The notes: generated by a model not told the origin, from the sequence alone. 64,000 nt of DNA from an uncultured Coriobacteriaceae bacterium (GCA_902778135.1 CACYWP010000008.1:45031-109030); one strand, 5' to 3'; positions 42,926 through 52,802 are shown, numbered from the stretch's first letter. Program-made: numbers and translations.

Positions 42926-45322
42926 ATGGTCGGGCAATCGACTGGAACTGGCGTCTCGCGACGCGTCGCAGGGGCTTTGCTGTCGGGCCTGCTGGCTCTC
43001 TCCCTGTCCTTCGCCCCGACTCTTGCCTGTGCCGATACGGGGGAGGGGGCTGCCGACGCGATGCCGCCAGTCGCATCGCTGGAGGACGTGGCTCTCACGC
43101 TGCCTGACGACCAGACGACCGAGTCGGACCAGGCGACTGACGAGGCGGCCCCCGTCATGCAGGGGACGGAAGACCAACTGTCCGCGGATGCCACCGCCGA
43201 TGGGGGAGTGGCCAATGAGGTCGACCCGGTCGTGGCGGGCGGTGCCCCGGAACGGGTTGCCGAGGACGATGCGTCGGGACCTGCGGCGCCGGACGCTGCG
43301 GAAGAGCCTGCGCCGCTGGCTGTCGACGAGCAGGAGGCCCCACCGGCCACGCACGAGGATGGATGGGCCGTCGACGACGATGGCATCAGCTATTGGCGTG
43401 GGGGACGGCAGGTGCGGGGCTGGGTGGTCACCCAGGAGGCTCCCGATGGCACCAGCGGCGGGCTGAACCGCTACTGGCTCGACGCCGATGGTCACCTTGC
43501 GATGGGTCGCGTCATCTCGCCCGACGAGGGGGATGGTGCCTGGTGGGCCTATGCTCGTCCCGAGGGCCCTGTCGTTCGCGGCGCCTATGGGACGACCGAT
43601 GGCGACGGAAACGAGATCGTCTACCTCGCCGACCAGGACGGGCGTATGCCCTCGCGCGCCGGCTGGCTGGTCAGCTCCGCATACGGCCAGGGCCTGCAGC
43701 GCTACTACCTGCAGCGCGACGAGGCGACAGGCGCCTGCGTCACCCGCGTCGGTGCGTCGATGGCCGGATGGGCCCACTGCACGCGCCCCGAGGGCTACGT
43801 GGTCCGCGGGACCTACAGGAGCGGATCGACCGTCTATTTGGCAGACCAGGACGGTCGTGCGCCCACTCGCGCCGGCTGGCTGGTCAGCTCCGCCTACGGC
43901 CAGGGCCTGCAGCGCTACTACCTGCATGCCGTCGATGGTGGCATCAGCGCCGCCCGTGTCGGCTACTCGACGGATGGCTGGGCTCACTGCACCCGTCCCC
44001 AAGGCTACGTGGTCCGCGGGACCTACAGGAGCGGATCGACCGTCTACCTCGCCGACCAGGACGGGCGTGCGCCCACTCGCGCCGGCTGGCTGGTCAGCTC
44101 CGCCTACGGCCATGGCCTGCAGCGCTACTACCTGCAGCGCGACGAGGCGACGGGTGCCTGCGTCGCCCGCGTGGGTGGCTCGAAGGCCAGCTGGGACCAC
44201 TACACCAGGCCCGAGGGCTATGTCGTGCGCGGCAGGTACAAGAGCGGGTCGGACCTGTATCTGGCAGACCAGGACGGCCGCCTGCTGGGGCTGTCCGACG
44301 CAAAGACCGGCTCCCGTCCCCTGAGGGGCTGGCTCGTCAGCGGTGCCCTGACCTCGGGCACCCTCCAGCGCTACTACCTCTACCGGGTTGCCGGGGACGT
44401 CTATGCGGCCCGTCCCGGCGCCTCGAGTGACGGTTGGCCCCACTACACGCGTCCCGAGGGATACGTGGTCCGCGGCACCTACAAGAGCGGCACGACGATC
44501 TACCTCGCCGACAACGAGGGTCGCGCGCCGGCTGGTGGCGGCTGGCGCGTCACGGGGGTCTACACCAAGGGCGTCCTGCAGCGCTACTACCTCTATCGCA
44601 TCGAGGGCGGCATCGCCGTTGCGCGCGCGGGGCTCTCGTCCGATGGCTACCTGCACTTCACGACCGACGATGGCTATGTCATGCGCAACACCATGCGACC
44701 CATCGACGGCACGTGGTACCGGGCGAACAACGACGGCCTGCTGACCAAGACGGTTCCGGTCGACATCATCCAGTCCCTGCGGCCCTCGCTCGAACATGGC
44801 TACAAGGGACCCGAGCACCAGCGCTACATCGTCCTGCACGACACCGAGGGCGGCGGCAACGCCTGGAACATCATCGACGGATGGCTCTCCTCCGGCAGCG
44901 CGGTGGCCTCGCACTTCATCGTCAACCGCGACGGCAGCGTCGTCCAATGCGTCTCCATGGACCAGATCGCCCATCACGCGGGCTTTGGCGACACGGGCCA
45001 CAATGGCTACTATGGCATCTCCGAGTCCTCGCGCGACGACCGAAGGGGCACGGTGGGCATTGGCAGCTGGGCCAGCGACTATGGGATGAACGCCTGGTCC
45101 ATCGGCATCGAGCTGGTGCACTCGGGCAACCAGGCATACCCAGAGGCCCAGCTACGGGCCCTGGATGGCCTCATCGCCTACATCGATGGCTACTATGGCT
45201 TCGAGAGCACGATCATCGACCACAAGATGTGGCGCTCGGGCAACTCGGACACCTCGCCCGCCTTTGCCGGCTACCTCGCCAACTATCGCCGGACGCGAAC
45301 CCACGACGGCAGCACCTGGTAG
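42926..45322 (+). CDS. secreted N-acetylmuramoyl-L-alanine amidase with cell-wall-binding repeats
   Basis: The 798-residue precursor has a signal peptide (VAGALLSGLLALSLSFAPTLACA), an acidic Ala/Glu/Asp-rich region to about residue 145, and then about six repeat units of 70-81 residues. Each repeat has YLADQDGR, a GWLVSSAYGQGLQRYYL-like block and a YTRPEGYVVRG block. The C-terminal amidase_2 domain has YIVLHDTEGGG (zinc His), ASHFIVNRDG, HHAGFGD and SIGIELVHSG. It cleaves the bond between muramic acid and the stem peptide, and the repeats should bind the wall. ATG 42926 follows GGGAGGGGGCAGG. The second hydrolase gene follows. Confidence 0.9.
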   Translation: MVGQSTGTGVSRRVAGALLSGLLALSLSFAPTLACADTGEGAADAMPPVASLEDVALTLPDDQTTESDQATDEAAPVMQGTEDQLSADATADGGVANEVDPVVAGGAPERVAEDDASGPAAPDAAEEPAPLAVDEQEAPPATHEDGWAVDDDGISYWRGGRQVRGWVVTQEAPDGTSGGLNRYWLDADGHLAMGRVISPDEGDGAWWAYARPEGPVVRGAYGTTDGDGNEIVYLADQDGRMPSRAGWLVSSAYGQGLQRYYLQRDEATGACVTRVGASMAGWAHCTRPEGYVVRGTYRSGSTVYLADQDGRAPTRAGWLVSSAYGQGLQRYYLHAVDGGISAARVGYSTDGWAHCTRPQGYVVRGTYRSGSTVYLADQDGRAPTRAGWLVSSAYGHGLQRYYLQRDEATGACVARVGGSKASWDHYTRPEGYVVRGRYKSGSDLYLADQDGRLLGLSDAKTGSRPLRGWLVSGALTSGTLQRYYLYRVAGDVYAARPGASSDGWPHYTRPEGYVVRGTYKSGTTIYLADNEGRAPAGGGWRVTGVYTKGVLQRYYLYRIEGGIAVARAGLSSDGYLHFTTDDGYVMRNTMRPIDGTWYRANNDGLLTKTVPVDIIQSLRPSLEHGYKGPEHQRYIVLHDTEGGGNAWNIIDGWLSSGSAVASHFIVNRDGSVVQCVSMDQIAHHAGFGDTGHNGYYGISESSRDDRRGTVGIGSWASDYGMNAWSIGIELVHSGNQAYPEAQLRALDGLIAYIDGYYGFESTIIDHKMWRSGNSDTSPAFAGYLANYRRTRTHDGSTW
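43597..44695 (+). repeat. tandem repeat region coding for cell-wall-binding units
   Basis: Units begin (at the ADQDGR/ADNEGR codons) at 43628, 43841, 44051, 44264 and 44507, i.e. about 210-243 bases each. Stretches around the RAGWLVSSAYG codons are nearly identical between the first three units, indicating recent duplication. Confidence 0.8.
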
Positions 45323-45423
45323 ATGGCGCAGGGCCCGACACGGAGGAGTGGCAGGCTGTCGTGTCCCCGCTATTGTCCCGATGGCGGATTCTGCGTTTCA
45401 GAAGTCTAGAGACATGATGGAGG

Positions 45424-45452
45424 TTGCACGACCTGCCATAGACTGGTATACC
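45424..45452 (+). promoter_or_regulatory. sigma70-type promoter of the NlpC/P60 gene
   Basis: TTGCAC (45424-45429), an exact 17-base spacer and TATACC (45447-45452) lie 29 bases before the start. This is one of the best promoters in the window. Confidence 0.65.
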
Positions 45453-45480
45453 AGCGTATTTCTCCACGTGAGGGGGTACT

Positions 45481-47973
45481 ATGACGGGTCGCTCCACGAG
45501 ACGACATCATGTGACTAATGCAGCCATGCTGCCTTTCGGCGCGCGCCTAGCGCGCCTGGGAGCGTCAGCATGCGTGGCGGCTGCGCTTGTGACGACACCC
45601 ACGATTGCCCTGGCGGAGGACGGACTTGCCGATGAGGGTGCGGCTGCCGTCGTCGAGACGACGATGGCCGTGCAGGACGAGCCCGTCATCGACGCCGTCA
45701 GCACGAACGACGAGGTAGTCCAGGCCGAGTCCCCGGACGTCGACGAGACGTCCGATCCCGCGGCCGACACCGTGTCCGACCAGGACGAGGAAGCCGACGT
45801 CCTGCCCGATGACTGCGGCATTGGCGTCGGCGACGACACCGACGTCGCAACCGACGAGGCGTCGGATGGCGAGGCCGTTGCCAACGAGGCCGCGGCCACC
45901 CAGGACGAGCCCGCTGCCCTCGACGTGACGGAACCCGCCGAGACCGACGGCGACGTTGCGGCCGCAGCCGGGCAGCCGGCGACGGACGACGCACCCGAGC
46001 AGCTTGCCGCACCGGCCACGAGCCCCTGGGCCGGCGGCCACTGGACGGTCAAGTCCGACGGCGGCAAGCTCCAGCGCTTCTGGGTATCCAAGACGGGTGA
46101 GACCTTCAAGAACGGTCTCGTCAGGCCCGAGTGGGGCGCGGGCTACTATGCCTGGGCCCAGGAGAACGGCTGGATCGTCCGCGGCATCTATAACAATGGC
46201 ACCTACGTCTGGCTGGCCGACAACAACGGCAAGCTGGCCAACCCCGGCTGGCTCGTAAGCAATGCCTACGGTCAGGGCCTGCAGCGCTACTTCATCGTCG
46301 ACGAGGGCGTCCATGCGGCCCGCATCGGCTACAACGCGGGCAACGGCAGCTCCGTGTGGGCCCACTACACCACCGAGCAGGGCTATGTCCTGCGCGGCAG
46401 GCTCCAGGCGTCCGACACCAAGCTCTACATCGCCGACAACAACGGCAAGCTGCCCACTGCCAAGGGCTGGCTGGTCACGAACGCCTACGAGGGAAAGCTG
46501 CAGCGCTACTACATCGAGAACGGCGCCGCCAAGACGGGTACCTTCAGGGTCGATGGCAAGAACTACCTCGGCCTGGTCGACCTGGGATACGTGCTGCGCG
46601 GCTACGATGCCACCAACCTCGCGTATGCGAACAACGACGGCGTCCTGGCCTCCAACCGCTGGCTCGTCACCAACCAGTTCGGCCATGGCACGCAGCGCTA
46701 CTGGATGGGTGCCGATGGCCTTGCCCTGCGCAGCGCCCTCACCGATCCCGCAATCGCCGGTTACCGTGCCTACGCGCGCCCCGAGGGCTACGTCGTGCGC
46801 GGCAAGTACATGACGGGTGGCAGGACCTACCTCGCCAACAACGACGGCAAGCTCGAGGCCGATGGCTGGCTGGTCACGGCCGCCTATGACGGCAAGATCC
46901 AGCGCTATTACATTGACAGGGACGTCCACGCGTCCGTCGCGGGCTACTCCACCGATGGGTATGCCCACTTCACGCTGTCCGACACCGGCTACGTCGCCCG
47001 CTCGATCTTCGAGTCCGGCGGATGGGTCTACTTTGCCGACAACAACGGCCTCATGCTGACCCGCGACAAGGAAGGCTGGATGGTCACCGGCAAGTACTCC
47101 ACCGACGGCAAGCTCCAGCGCTACTACATCGAGAAGACCCTCGATGGCGCCTGGGCCGCGAAGGTCGGCTACTCTCCCAAGGGCTACGCGCACTACACCC
47201 TGTCCAAGCTGGGCTATGTCATCCGCACCGTCACCCAGGACGGAGACTGGGTCTACCTGGCCGACAACAACGGCCAGCTGCAGACCATGGGCAAGGAGGG
47301 ATGGCTGATCACCAGCAAGTACTCCACCGACGGCAAGCTCAAGCGCTACTACCTCGAGAAGACCCCCGACGGCGCCTGGGCCGCGAAGGTCGGCTACTCG
47401 GCCAAGGGCTACGCGCACTATACGGAGGCCAAGACCGGCTACGTCACCCTCAACAAGACCTTCTACGAGTTCAGCACGAAGAAGTGGTACACCGCCGACA
47501 ACAACGGGAAGCTGAGCGAGATCAAGGCGGGCGTCACGACCATCATCGAGACCTACCTCAACTGGGCGCTCAACCTGGCCAACGACAACACCCACGGCTA
47601 CAGCCAGATCGATCGCTGGGGACCGGCCGACTACGACTGCTCCTCCATGGTCGTCACCGCCCTGCGCCAGGCGGGCCTCCCCACCGGCGAGGCCTCATGG
47701 ACCGGCAACATGCGCACCGAGCTCTCGAAGCTGGGCTGGCTCATCATCCCCTACAACGGCAATACCTCCAGCCTGGTGCGTGGCGACATCCTGTTGCACG
47801 ACCAGAACCACGTCGAGCTCTATCTTGGCGACAACAAGCGCGTCGGTGCCCACTGCGACGAGAACGGTGGCATCGGGTATGGTGCCCGTCCCGGCGACCA
47901 GACGGGCGAGGAGATCTGCGTCCGCGACTACATCGGCAACTGGTTCACCTGGGTCCTGCGCATGAAGGGCTAG
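45481..47973 (+). CDS. secreted NlpC/P60-type peptidoglycan hydrolase with cell-wall-binding repeats
   Basis: The 830-residue precursor has a signal peptide (residues about 20-45, ending TPTIALA), an acidic low-complexity region to about residue 180, then about eight repeats marked by YLADNNGKL, GWLVT and LQRYYIE blocks. The C-terminal domain (about 690-830) has YDCSSMVVTALRQAGL with the catalytic Cys, NHVELYLGD with the His, and a later Cys/Asp, as in NlpC/P60 peptidases that cut stem peptides. The same repeat family occurs in the amidase gene just upstream, so both enzymes target the same wall ligand. ATG 45481 follows AGGGGG by five bases. It has its own promoter and terminator. Confidence 0.88.
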   Translation: MTGRSTRRHHVTNAAMLPFGARLARLGASACVAAALVTTPTIALAEDGLADEGAAAVVETTMAVQDEPVIDAVSTNDEVVQAESPDVDETSDPAADTVSDQDEEADVLPDDCGIGVGDDTDVATDEASDGEAVANEAAATQDEPAALDVTEPAETDGDVAAAAGQPATDDAPEQLAAPATSPWAGGHWTVKSDGGKLQRFWVSKTGETFKNGLVRPEWGAGYYAWAQENGWIVRGIYNNGTYVWLADNNGKLANPGWLVSNAYGQGLQRYFIVDEGVHAARIGYNAGNGSSVWAHYTTEQGYVLRGRLQASDTKLYIADNNGKLPTAKGWLVTNAYEGKLQRYYIENGAAKTGTFRVDGKNYLGLVDLGYVLRGYDATNLAYANNDGVLASNRWLVTNQFGHGTQRYWMGADGLALRSALTDPAIAGYRAYARPEGYVVRGKYMTGGRTYLANNDGKLEADGWLVTAAYDGKIQRYYIDRDVHASVAGYSTDGYAHFTLSDTGYVARSIFESGGWVYFADNNGLMLTRDKEGWMVTGKYSTDGKLQRYYIEKTLDGAWAAKVGYSPKGYAHYTLSKLGYVIRTVTQDGDWVYLADNNGQLQTMGKEGWLITSKYSTDGKLKRYYLEKTPDGAWAAKVGYSAKGYAHYTEAKTGYVTLNKTFYEFSTKKWYTADNNGKLSEIKAGVTTIIETYLNWALNLANDNTHGYSQIDRWGPADYDCSSMVVTALRQAGLPTGEASWTGNMRTELSKLGWLIIPYNGNTSSLVRGDILLHDQNHVELYLGDNKRVGAHCDENGGIGYGARPGDQTGEEICVRDYIGNWFTWVLRMKG

Positions 47974-47999
47974 GAGACACAGGCACCTGTACGTCAATG

Positions 48000-48031
48000 G
48001 GGCCCTCTCGACCGAACGGTCGGGAGGGCCC
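48000..48031 (+). terminator. terminator of the NlpC/P60 gene
   Basis: GGGCCCTC pairs with GAGGGCCC around an inner CGACC/GGTCG helix, followed by TCTGG, 26 bases past the stop. Confidence 0.75.
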
Positions 48032-48147
48032 TCTGGTGTCTCTGGGCCGGGCAGTCGAACGGGCAGGTCCCACGAGCCCTCCCCGCGAGGTCGATGGGGA
48101 CGGAAAGCCTCCTTTCCCATGTCGCGCCAGAACTGCGTGCGTTGGCG

Positions 48148-48153
48148 TACAAT
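48148..48153 (+). promoter_or_regulatory. candidate -10 of metG
   Basis: TACAAT lies 37 bases before the metG ATG; no good -35 is visible. Confidence 0.35.
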
Positions 48154-48189
48154 AGGCAAGTTGCAACCTTCGTCATCAGGAGGAAGTCC

Positions 48190-49788
48190 ATGGCAGACAA
48201 GCCCAGCTTCTTTATCACCACCCCCATCTACTACGTCAATGCCGCCCCGCACCTCGGCACCGCGTACTGCACCATCCTGTGCGACGTGATGGCCCGCTAC
48301 AAGCGCTCCGTCGGCTACGACGTCAAGTTCCTGACCGGTCTGGACGAACACGGCGAGAAGGTCCAGCAGGCAGCCGAGGAGCATGGCATGACGCCGCAGG
48401 CGTGGTGCGACAGCCTGGCCCCCGCCTTCCACGAGATCTGGAACACGCTGGAGATCAGCAACGACGACTTCATCCGCACCACCGAGCAGCGCCAGATCGA
48501 CGCGGTCCAGTACCTGTGGGAGCGCATGAGGGAGGCCGGCTACATCTACAAGGGCTCGTATGACGGCTGGTACTGCGTGCCGGAGGAGACGTACTTCACC
48601 GAGACCCAGGTCGCCAAGGCCGACGAGGAGCGTCACACCGAGGGCCAGCACCTGTGCCCCGACTGCGGCCGCCCGCTGGAGCGCGTGCAGGAGGAGTCCT
48701 GGTTCTTCAAGCTGTCTGCCTTCCAGGAGCGCCTGCTCGCCCTCTACGACGAGCATCCCGAGTTCGTCATGCCCGACTTCCGCATGCGTGAGGTGCGCTC
48801 CTTCGTCGAGGGTGGTCTTCGTGACATCTCCGTCAGCCGCACCAGCTTCGACTGGGGCATCCCGGTGCCCTTCGATGACGGCCACGTCACCTACGTGTGG
48901 TTCGATGCCCTGCTCAACTACGCGACCGCCGTCGGCTTCGGCAACTCCGAGATGGCCGACGAGTACGCGCGTCGCTGGCCCGCCCAGTTCCATGTCGTGG
49001 GCAAGGACATCATCCGCTTCCACTGCGTCATCTGGCCGGCCATGCTGATGGCCATCGGCGAGGCCTTGCCCGAGCACGTCTTCGCCCACGGCTTCCTGAT
49101 GGTGCGCGACGACGAGAGCGGCAAGAACGTCAAGATGTCAAAGTCCCTGGGCAATGCCATCGCGCCGCAGGACGTCATTGACCTGCTGGGTGTCGAGGGC
49201 TATCGCTACTACTTCATGACCGACTGCGTGCCGGGCGAGGACGGTGGCATCTCCTACGGCCGCATGGAGCAGGTCTACAACGCCGACCTGGCCAACAGCT
49301 GGGGCAATCTGGTCTCCCGCTCGCTCAACATGAGCGCCAAGTACTTCGACGGCCAGACGCCCGCGCTGCCCGAGGGGTGGGCGCAGGCCACCAACCCGCT
49401 GCGCGACATCGCCGAGGGCATCGCCGAGCGCTACTGCGCCCACATGGACCGGGTCGAGTACGTGCAGGCCAAGGATGCCATCATGGAGCTGGTGCACGCC
49501 GCCAACCATTACATCGAGGACTCGACTCCCTGGGCCGTGGCCAAGGATCCCGCACGTGCCGACGAGCTGGCTTCCATCATCGCGAACCTCCTGGAGTCCA
49601 TCCGCATCTGCGCGCATCTGCTGGAGCCCTTCATGCCCGCAACCTCCGAGGAGGTCCTGCGTCGCATGTCGCTTGCCGACGAGGCCCTGACCGACGATCT
49701 GGTCGGCATCTGCGCCTGGGGCGGCCTGGCGGGTGGCGTCCCCGTGACCAAGGGCGACGCGCTCTTCCCGCGCCTGCAGAGCAAGTAG
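48190..49788 (+). CDS. metG: methionine-tRNA ligase
   Basis: MetG charges tRNA-Met. The 532-residue class I synthetase has the HIGH-type motif PHLGTAY near residues 20-26, FLTGLDEHG, a zinc knuckle region (LCPDCGRPL), the VWFDALLNY block and KMSKSLGN. It lacks the C-terminal EMAP-like dimerisation domain of longer MetGs, matching the short form. AGGAGG lies eight bases before the ATG. It is followed by a terminator-like hairpin and then rsmA. Confidence 0.96.
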   Translation: MADKPSFFITTPIYYVNAAPHLGTAYCTILCDVMARYKRSVGYDVKFLTGLDEHGEKVQQAAEEHGMTPQAWCDSLAPAFHEIWNTLEISNDDFIRTTEQRQIDAVQYLWERMREAGYIYKGSYDGWYCVPEETYFTETQVAKADEERHTEGQHLCPDCGRPLERVQEESWFFKLSAFQERLLALYDEHPEFVMPDFRMREVRSFVEGGLRDISVSRTSFDWGIPVPFDDGHVTYVWFDALLNYATAVGFGNSEMADEYARRWPAQFHVVGKDIIRFHCVIWPAMLMAIGEALPEHVFAHGFLMVRDDESGKNVKMSKSLGNAIAPQDVIDLLGVEGYRYYFMTDCVPGEDGGISYGRMEQVYNADLANSWGNLVSRSLNMSAKYFDGQTPALPEGWAQATNPLRDIAEGIAERYCAHMDRVEYVQAKDAIMELVHAANHYIEDSTPWAVAKDPARADELASIIANLLESIRICAHLLEPFMPATSEEVLRRMSLADEALTDDLVGICAWGGLAGGVPVTKGDALFPRLQSK

Positions 49789-49811
49789 GCACCCGACAAG
49801 ACCCGTACTGG

Positions 49812-49847
49812 GGCTCCCCGGATGGCGTGCTCGTCGTTCGGGGAGCC
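49812..49847 (+). terminator. metG terminator
   Basis: A perfect 9-bp stem GGCTCCCCG / CGGGGAGCC with an 18-base loop is followed by TTGTCG, 23 bases past the metG stop. Confidence 0.6.
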
Positions 49848-49863
49848 TTGTCGCAGGAAGGGG

Positions 49864-50781
49864 ATGGAGCATCGCATGCCTGTGCACTCCTGGTTGGCCA
49901 GCCCGCGCGAGACACGTGCCACACTGGACCAGTTTGGCCTGTCCGCCAAGCATCACTTGGGGCAGAACTTCCTCGTCAACGATGCGATCATCGGCAAGAT
50001 ACTCGACCTGGCCGAGCTGGGCGACCGCGATGTCGTCTTCGAGGTGGGTCCGGGCATCGGCACGCTGACCGTGGCGCTGCTGCCCCACGTCGGGGCGGTC
50101 GTGTCGGTCGAGGCCGACCGCAGCCTGCAGCCGGTGCTTGTACAGACCTGCGCCCAGGACTCCGAGCGCTTCGCCCTGGTGATGGGGGATGCCCTGCGCG
50201 TCCGTCCCGACCAGCTAGCCGACGCGGTCGCATCCCTGGGCATCGAGGGCCTCGATCCCGAGCCCACCAAGCTGGTGTCGAACCTTCCCTACCAGGTTGC
50301 GGCGACCGTCGTGCTGGGAGCCTTCGAGCGGATGGCGCACGTCGAGCGCGTGGTGGTGATGGTGCAGGCGGAGGTGGCGGACCGCATGGCGGCGACACCC
50401 GGCACCAAGGCATACGGGGCCTATACCGCCAAGCTCGCCCTTTACGCTCGACCGACCGGCCGCTTCGAGGTCGGGCCCTCGAACTTCATGCCGGCGCCAC
50501 ACGTCGACTCGGCGGTCATTCGCCTGGACCGTGCCCCCATGGCCGATCCCGCGACCGGCCTGGCGCTTGACGAGGGCCAGGCCTCGTGGTGCGCCACCGT
50601 CATCGATGCGGCATTCGCCCAGCGTCGCAAGACCATACGGAACTCCATGTCATCGAACGGGTTCGAGAGGGACGAGCTCGACCATGCGTTCGAGGTGGCG
50701 GGCATCGATGCGCGCGCACGGGCGGAGAGGCTGGCCCCTGCCGACTTCGTGCGTCTGGCTGCCGCCTTGGAGCGGAGGTAG
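49864..50781 (+). CDS. rsmA: 16S rRNA (adenine-1518/1519-N6)-dimethyltransferase
   Basis: RsmA (KsgA) dimethylates two adjacent adenosines in helix 45 of 16S rRNA. The 305-residue protein has GQNFLVND, VFEVGPGIGTLT (SAM-binding GxGxG region), the substrate loop SNLPYQVA and FMPAPHVDSAV. ATG 49864 follows GCAGGAAGGGG; ATG 49876 is equally possible. tatD follows two bases after the stop, and the metG-tatD-rsmA association is common in Gram-positives, although tatD is last here. Confidence 0.95.
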   Translation: MEHRMPVHSWLASPRETRATLDQFGLSAKHHLGQNFLVNDAIIGKILDLAELGDRDVVFEVGPGIGTLTVALLPHVGAVVSVEADRSLQPVLVQTCAQDSERFALVMGDALRVRPDQLADAVASLGIEGLDPEPTKLVSNLPYQVAATVVLGAFERMAHVERVVVMVQAEVADRMAATPGTKAYGAYTAKLALYARPTGRFEVGPSNFMPAPHVDSAVIRLDRAPMADPATGLALDEGQASWCATVIDAAFAQRRKTIRNSMSSNGFERDELDHAFEVAGIDARARAERLAPADFVRLAAALERR

Positions 50782-50783
50782 AC

Positions 50784-51794
50784 ATGTCGAAGAAGCATCG
50801 CATTTCGGGCGAGGAGCTGATGGCCCTGACGCGTGAGGATGGCATGCTGTTCCATGACGGGAAGGGCCAGCCAGTCGAGCTGCCTGTCGCAGGGGCGCCC
50901 CTGGCGGACACGCATGGGCATCTGACGCACTTTCACCAGCACGATGCGGCCATGGCACTGGCGCGGGCATCCCTTGCGGGGGTTGCCCTGCTGGGAGTGC
51001 CTGTCGACCCGGCGGGTGACGCCCGCGACGCGCAGGCGCTGCTGCAGCGCATCGAGCGGATGGTCGAGCATGCCGGGGATTGCGTCGAGCAGCTGGTCAA
51101 CTGGGGCGTGAGGCCCATGGGCCCTGTCGCTGACGGGCTGTTGGACCATGTGCGCCTCTGGGCAGGGGTCCATCCCTATGGGGCGGCGGACTTCAATGCC
51201 GACCGCGAGGTGCGGCAGGCAATGGAGACCCTGCTGGCCAGCCCGCGATGCGTGGGCATCGGCGAGTTTGGCCTGGACTACGGACCCTACAACAGGTGCG
51301 ACCCCCGGGAGCAACTGCAGGCCTTTGCCACCCAGCTGCGGATGGCCCACGATCTGGGCCTGCCCGTCGAGCTGCACATCCGTGATGCCGAAGGGGACGA
51401 GCAGGCGCTGGCGCATCGGGAGGCGGCGCAGGTCCTGGAGCGTGATGGCGTGCCTGCTGCCGGCTGCGACCTGCATTGCTACACCTCGAACGCATCGGTC
51501 ATGCAGCCGTTCGTCGACATGGGTTGCTATGTCGCCTTCGGAGGCGCGGCGACCTTCACTCGCTCGGAGGACATACGGGATGCTGCCGTGGCCTGCCCGT
51601 CCCACCTGCTGCTGTCCGAGACGGACAGTCCGTACATGGCTCCGGTGCCCCTGCGCGGCATGGAGTGCGAGCCGGCGATGGTGGCCTTCTCCGCGGACGT
51701 CGTCGCCACCGCTCGTGCCGAGGCGGGTGTGGCTGCGCGCACGGAGACGTACGAGGCCCTCTGGCACAACGCCCATCGTCTCTTCGGGCTATAG
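50784..51794 (+). CDS. tatD: TatD family metal-dependent hydrolase (DNase)
   Basis: The 336-residue TIM-barrel metalloenzyme has ADTHGHLTHF (first His pair), GIGEFGLDY, ELHIRDAEG, LHCYTSN and LSETDSPYM, the ligand series of TatD nucleases. An insertion after GVPVDPAG and the longer C-terminus are unusual but mild. TatD enzymes are 3'-to-5' exonucleases in DNA repair and tRNA quality control. It is two bases after rsmA with GGAGGT overlapping the rsmA end, so coupled. The following intergenic region holds short repeats. Confidence 0.93.
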   Translation: MSKKHRISGEELMALTREDGMLFHDGKGQPVELPVAGAPLADTHGHLTHFHQHDAAMALARASLAGVALLGVPVDPAGDARDAQALLQRIERMVEHAGDCVEQLVNWGVRPMGPVADGLLDHVRLWAGVHPYGAADFNADREVRQAMETLLASPRCVGIGEFGLDYGPYNRCDPREQLQAFATQLRMAHDLGLPVELHIRDAEGDEQALAHREAAQVLERDGVPAAGCDLHCYTSNASVMQPFVDMGCYVAFGGAATFTRSEDIRDAAVACPSHLLLSETDSPYMAPVPLRGMECEPAMVAFSADVVATARAEAGVAARTETYEALWHNAHRLFGL

Positions 51795-51872
51795 GGTCCT
51801 GGCGCATCGTGTGCCGGTGACGCCGTTGTGGCCATAAATGCCAGTCGAGACGTCTGGCTAACGGGTCCTGGA

Positions 51873-51996
51873 GTTGTCTGCGCTTTTCTGAGGGCTTCTC
51901 GGCCATATGCCGCTGTTGTCTGCGTTTTGCGTGGCCCGTCATGAGCGCTTTGCGTTGTTTGCGGTTTCGTCTGCACAGAATACAGCCTTGTCTGCG
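51873..51996 (+). repeat. left cluster of TTGTCTGCG repeats
   Basis: The 277-base convergent gap after tatD holds three copies of TTGTCTGCG (51874, 51916, 51988) and a degenerate TCGTCTGC (51967). They are spaced 42 and 72 bases. The complement reads (A)AAGCGCAGACAAC, the same unit as in the right cluster at 53.9-54.1 kb but on the other strand. No gene is supported here. Confidence 0.75.
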
Positions 51997-52071
51997 TAGC
52001 CCTCGAACCGACCTCGACCGAAACGCAAACAACTGTTGTCGTCCTTGTCCTAGCGCCGAGGGGACAGTCGG

Positions 52072-52581
52072 TTATGACAGAGTGTCTCCATCAGCGATGA
52101 TTCGAATCGGTCGATAGGCCTCCAGAAGTCGCTCGAGCGACCACGCGGCATTCGCCGGGCTCGTGGAGGGCAGGCCCGTGCAGGGCATGCCACAGACAGG
52201 CTCGCAGAGCTTGCGATAGAGGCGTGTGGCGGTCGTTCCCGTCGTGAAGATGGCGGCGATGGGCGCCAGCTCCAGCGCGCGGGCGATGTCGTTGGGGATG
52301 GGGTTGGCTATCGATGCGTCCGACGCCCCCCGGATCTGGCAGCTCTCCAATACGTCCCAAAGCGCAACATGATGTCGCCTGAGCAGGTCGAAACGCCCTT
52401 CGTTGGTGCGGGGGTCATCCTCGTCCCACAGGTGGGCGATGGTCGGCCAGAAGCGGTTGCGTGGGTTGCCGTAGTTGATCTGGTTCTCGCGCGACTTGGG
52501 GCTGGGAACCGTGCCCAGCACGAGAACCCTGCTATCGGGCCAGATGACCGGTTCGAACGACCTGACCAGTTGTGTCGCCAT
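52072..52581 (-). CDS. DNA-deoxyinosine glycosylase (uracil-DNA glycosylase superfamily, family 6-like)
   Basis: The 169-residue protein matches the hypoxanthine-DNA glycosylase group of the UDG superfamily: SFEPVIWPDSRVLVLGTVPS, a NYGNPRNRFWPTI block in place of the YxxP/N catalytic loop, ALWDVLESCQIRGASD, IFTTGTTA and LPSTSPANA. Members remove deaminated adenine (hypoxanthine) from DNA. AGGGAG precedes the start, and a minus-strand TAGAAT about 50 bases upstream may be the -10. It diverges from the PD-(D/E)XK-like gene with a 220-base gap, and both are framed by GCAGACAA repeats. Confidence 0.85.
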   Translation of the reverse strand: MATQLVRSFEPVIWPDSRVLVLGTVPSPKSRENQINYGNPRNRFWPTIAHLWDEDDPRTNEGRFDLLRRHHVALWDVLESCQIRGASDASIANPIPNDIARALELAPIAAIFTTGTTATRLYRKLCEPVCGMPCTGLPSTSPANAAWSLERLLEAYRPIRIIADGDTLS

Positions 52582-52802
52582 GCCCAGCTCCCTTGTAGAA
52601 GTCGTGTGCGCGTACGTGGCCCTTCGATCGATTCTACGCCAGCTGCGAGCTTCGTCGTCCGGGGGACGCATCGCCAACCAGCCCAAATGACGGCATGGTG
52701 CCAAAGTCGACGGCCCGTGTCAGCTGGCTGCGACTGGGAGCGTGGCCTCGGACAACGTCGCCTTGCGATGATGGATGCCCCTTGGGCGAAAGGAGATTCC
52801 AC

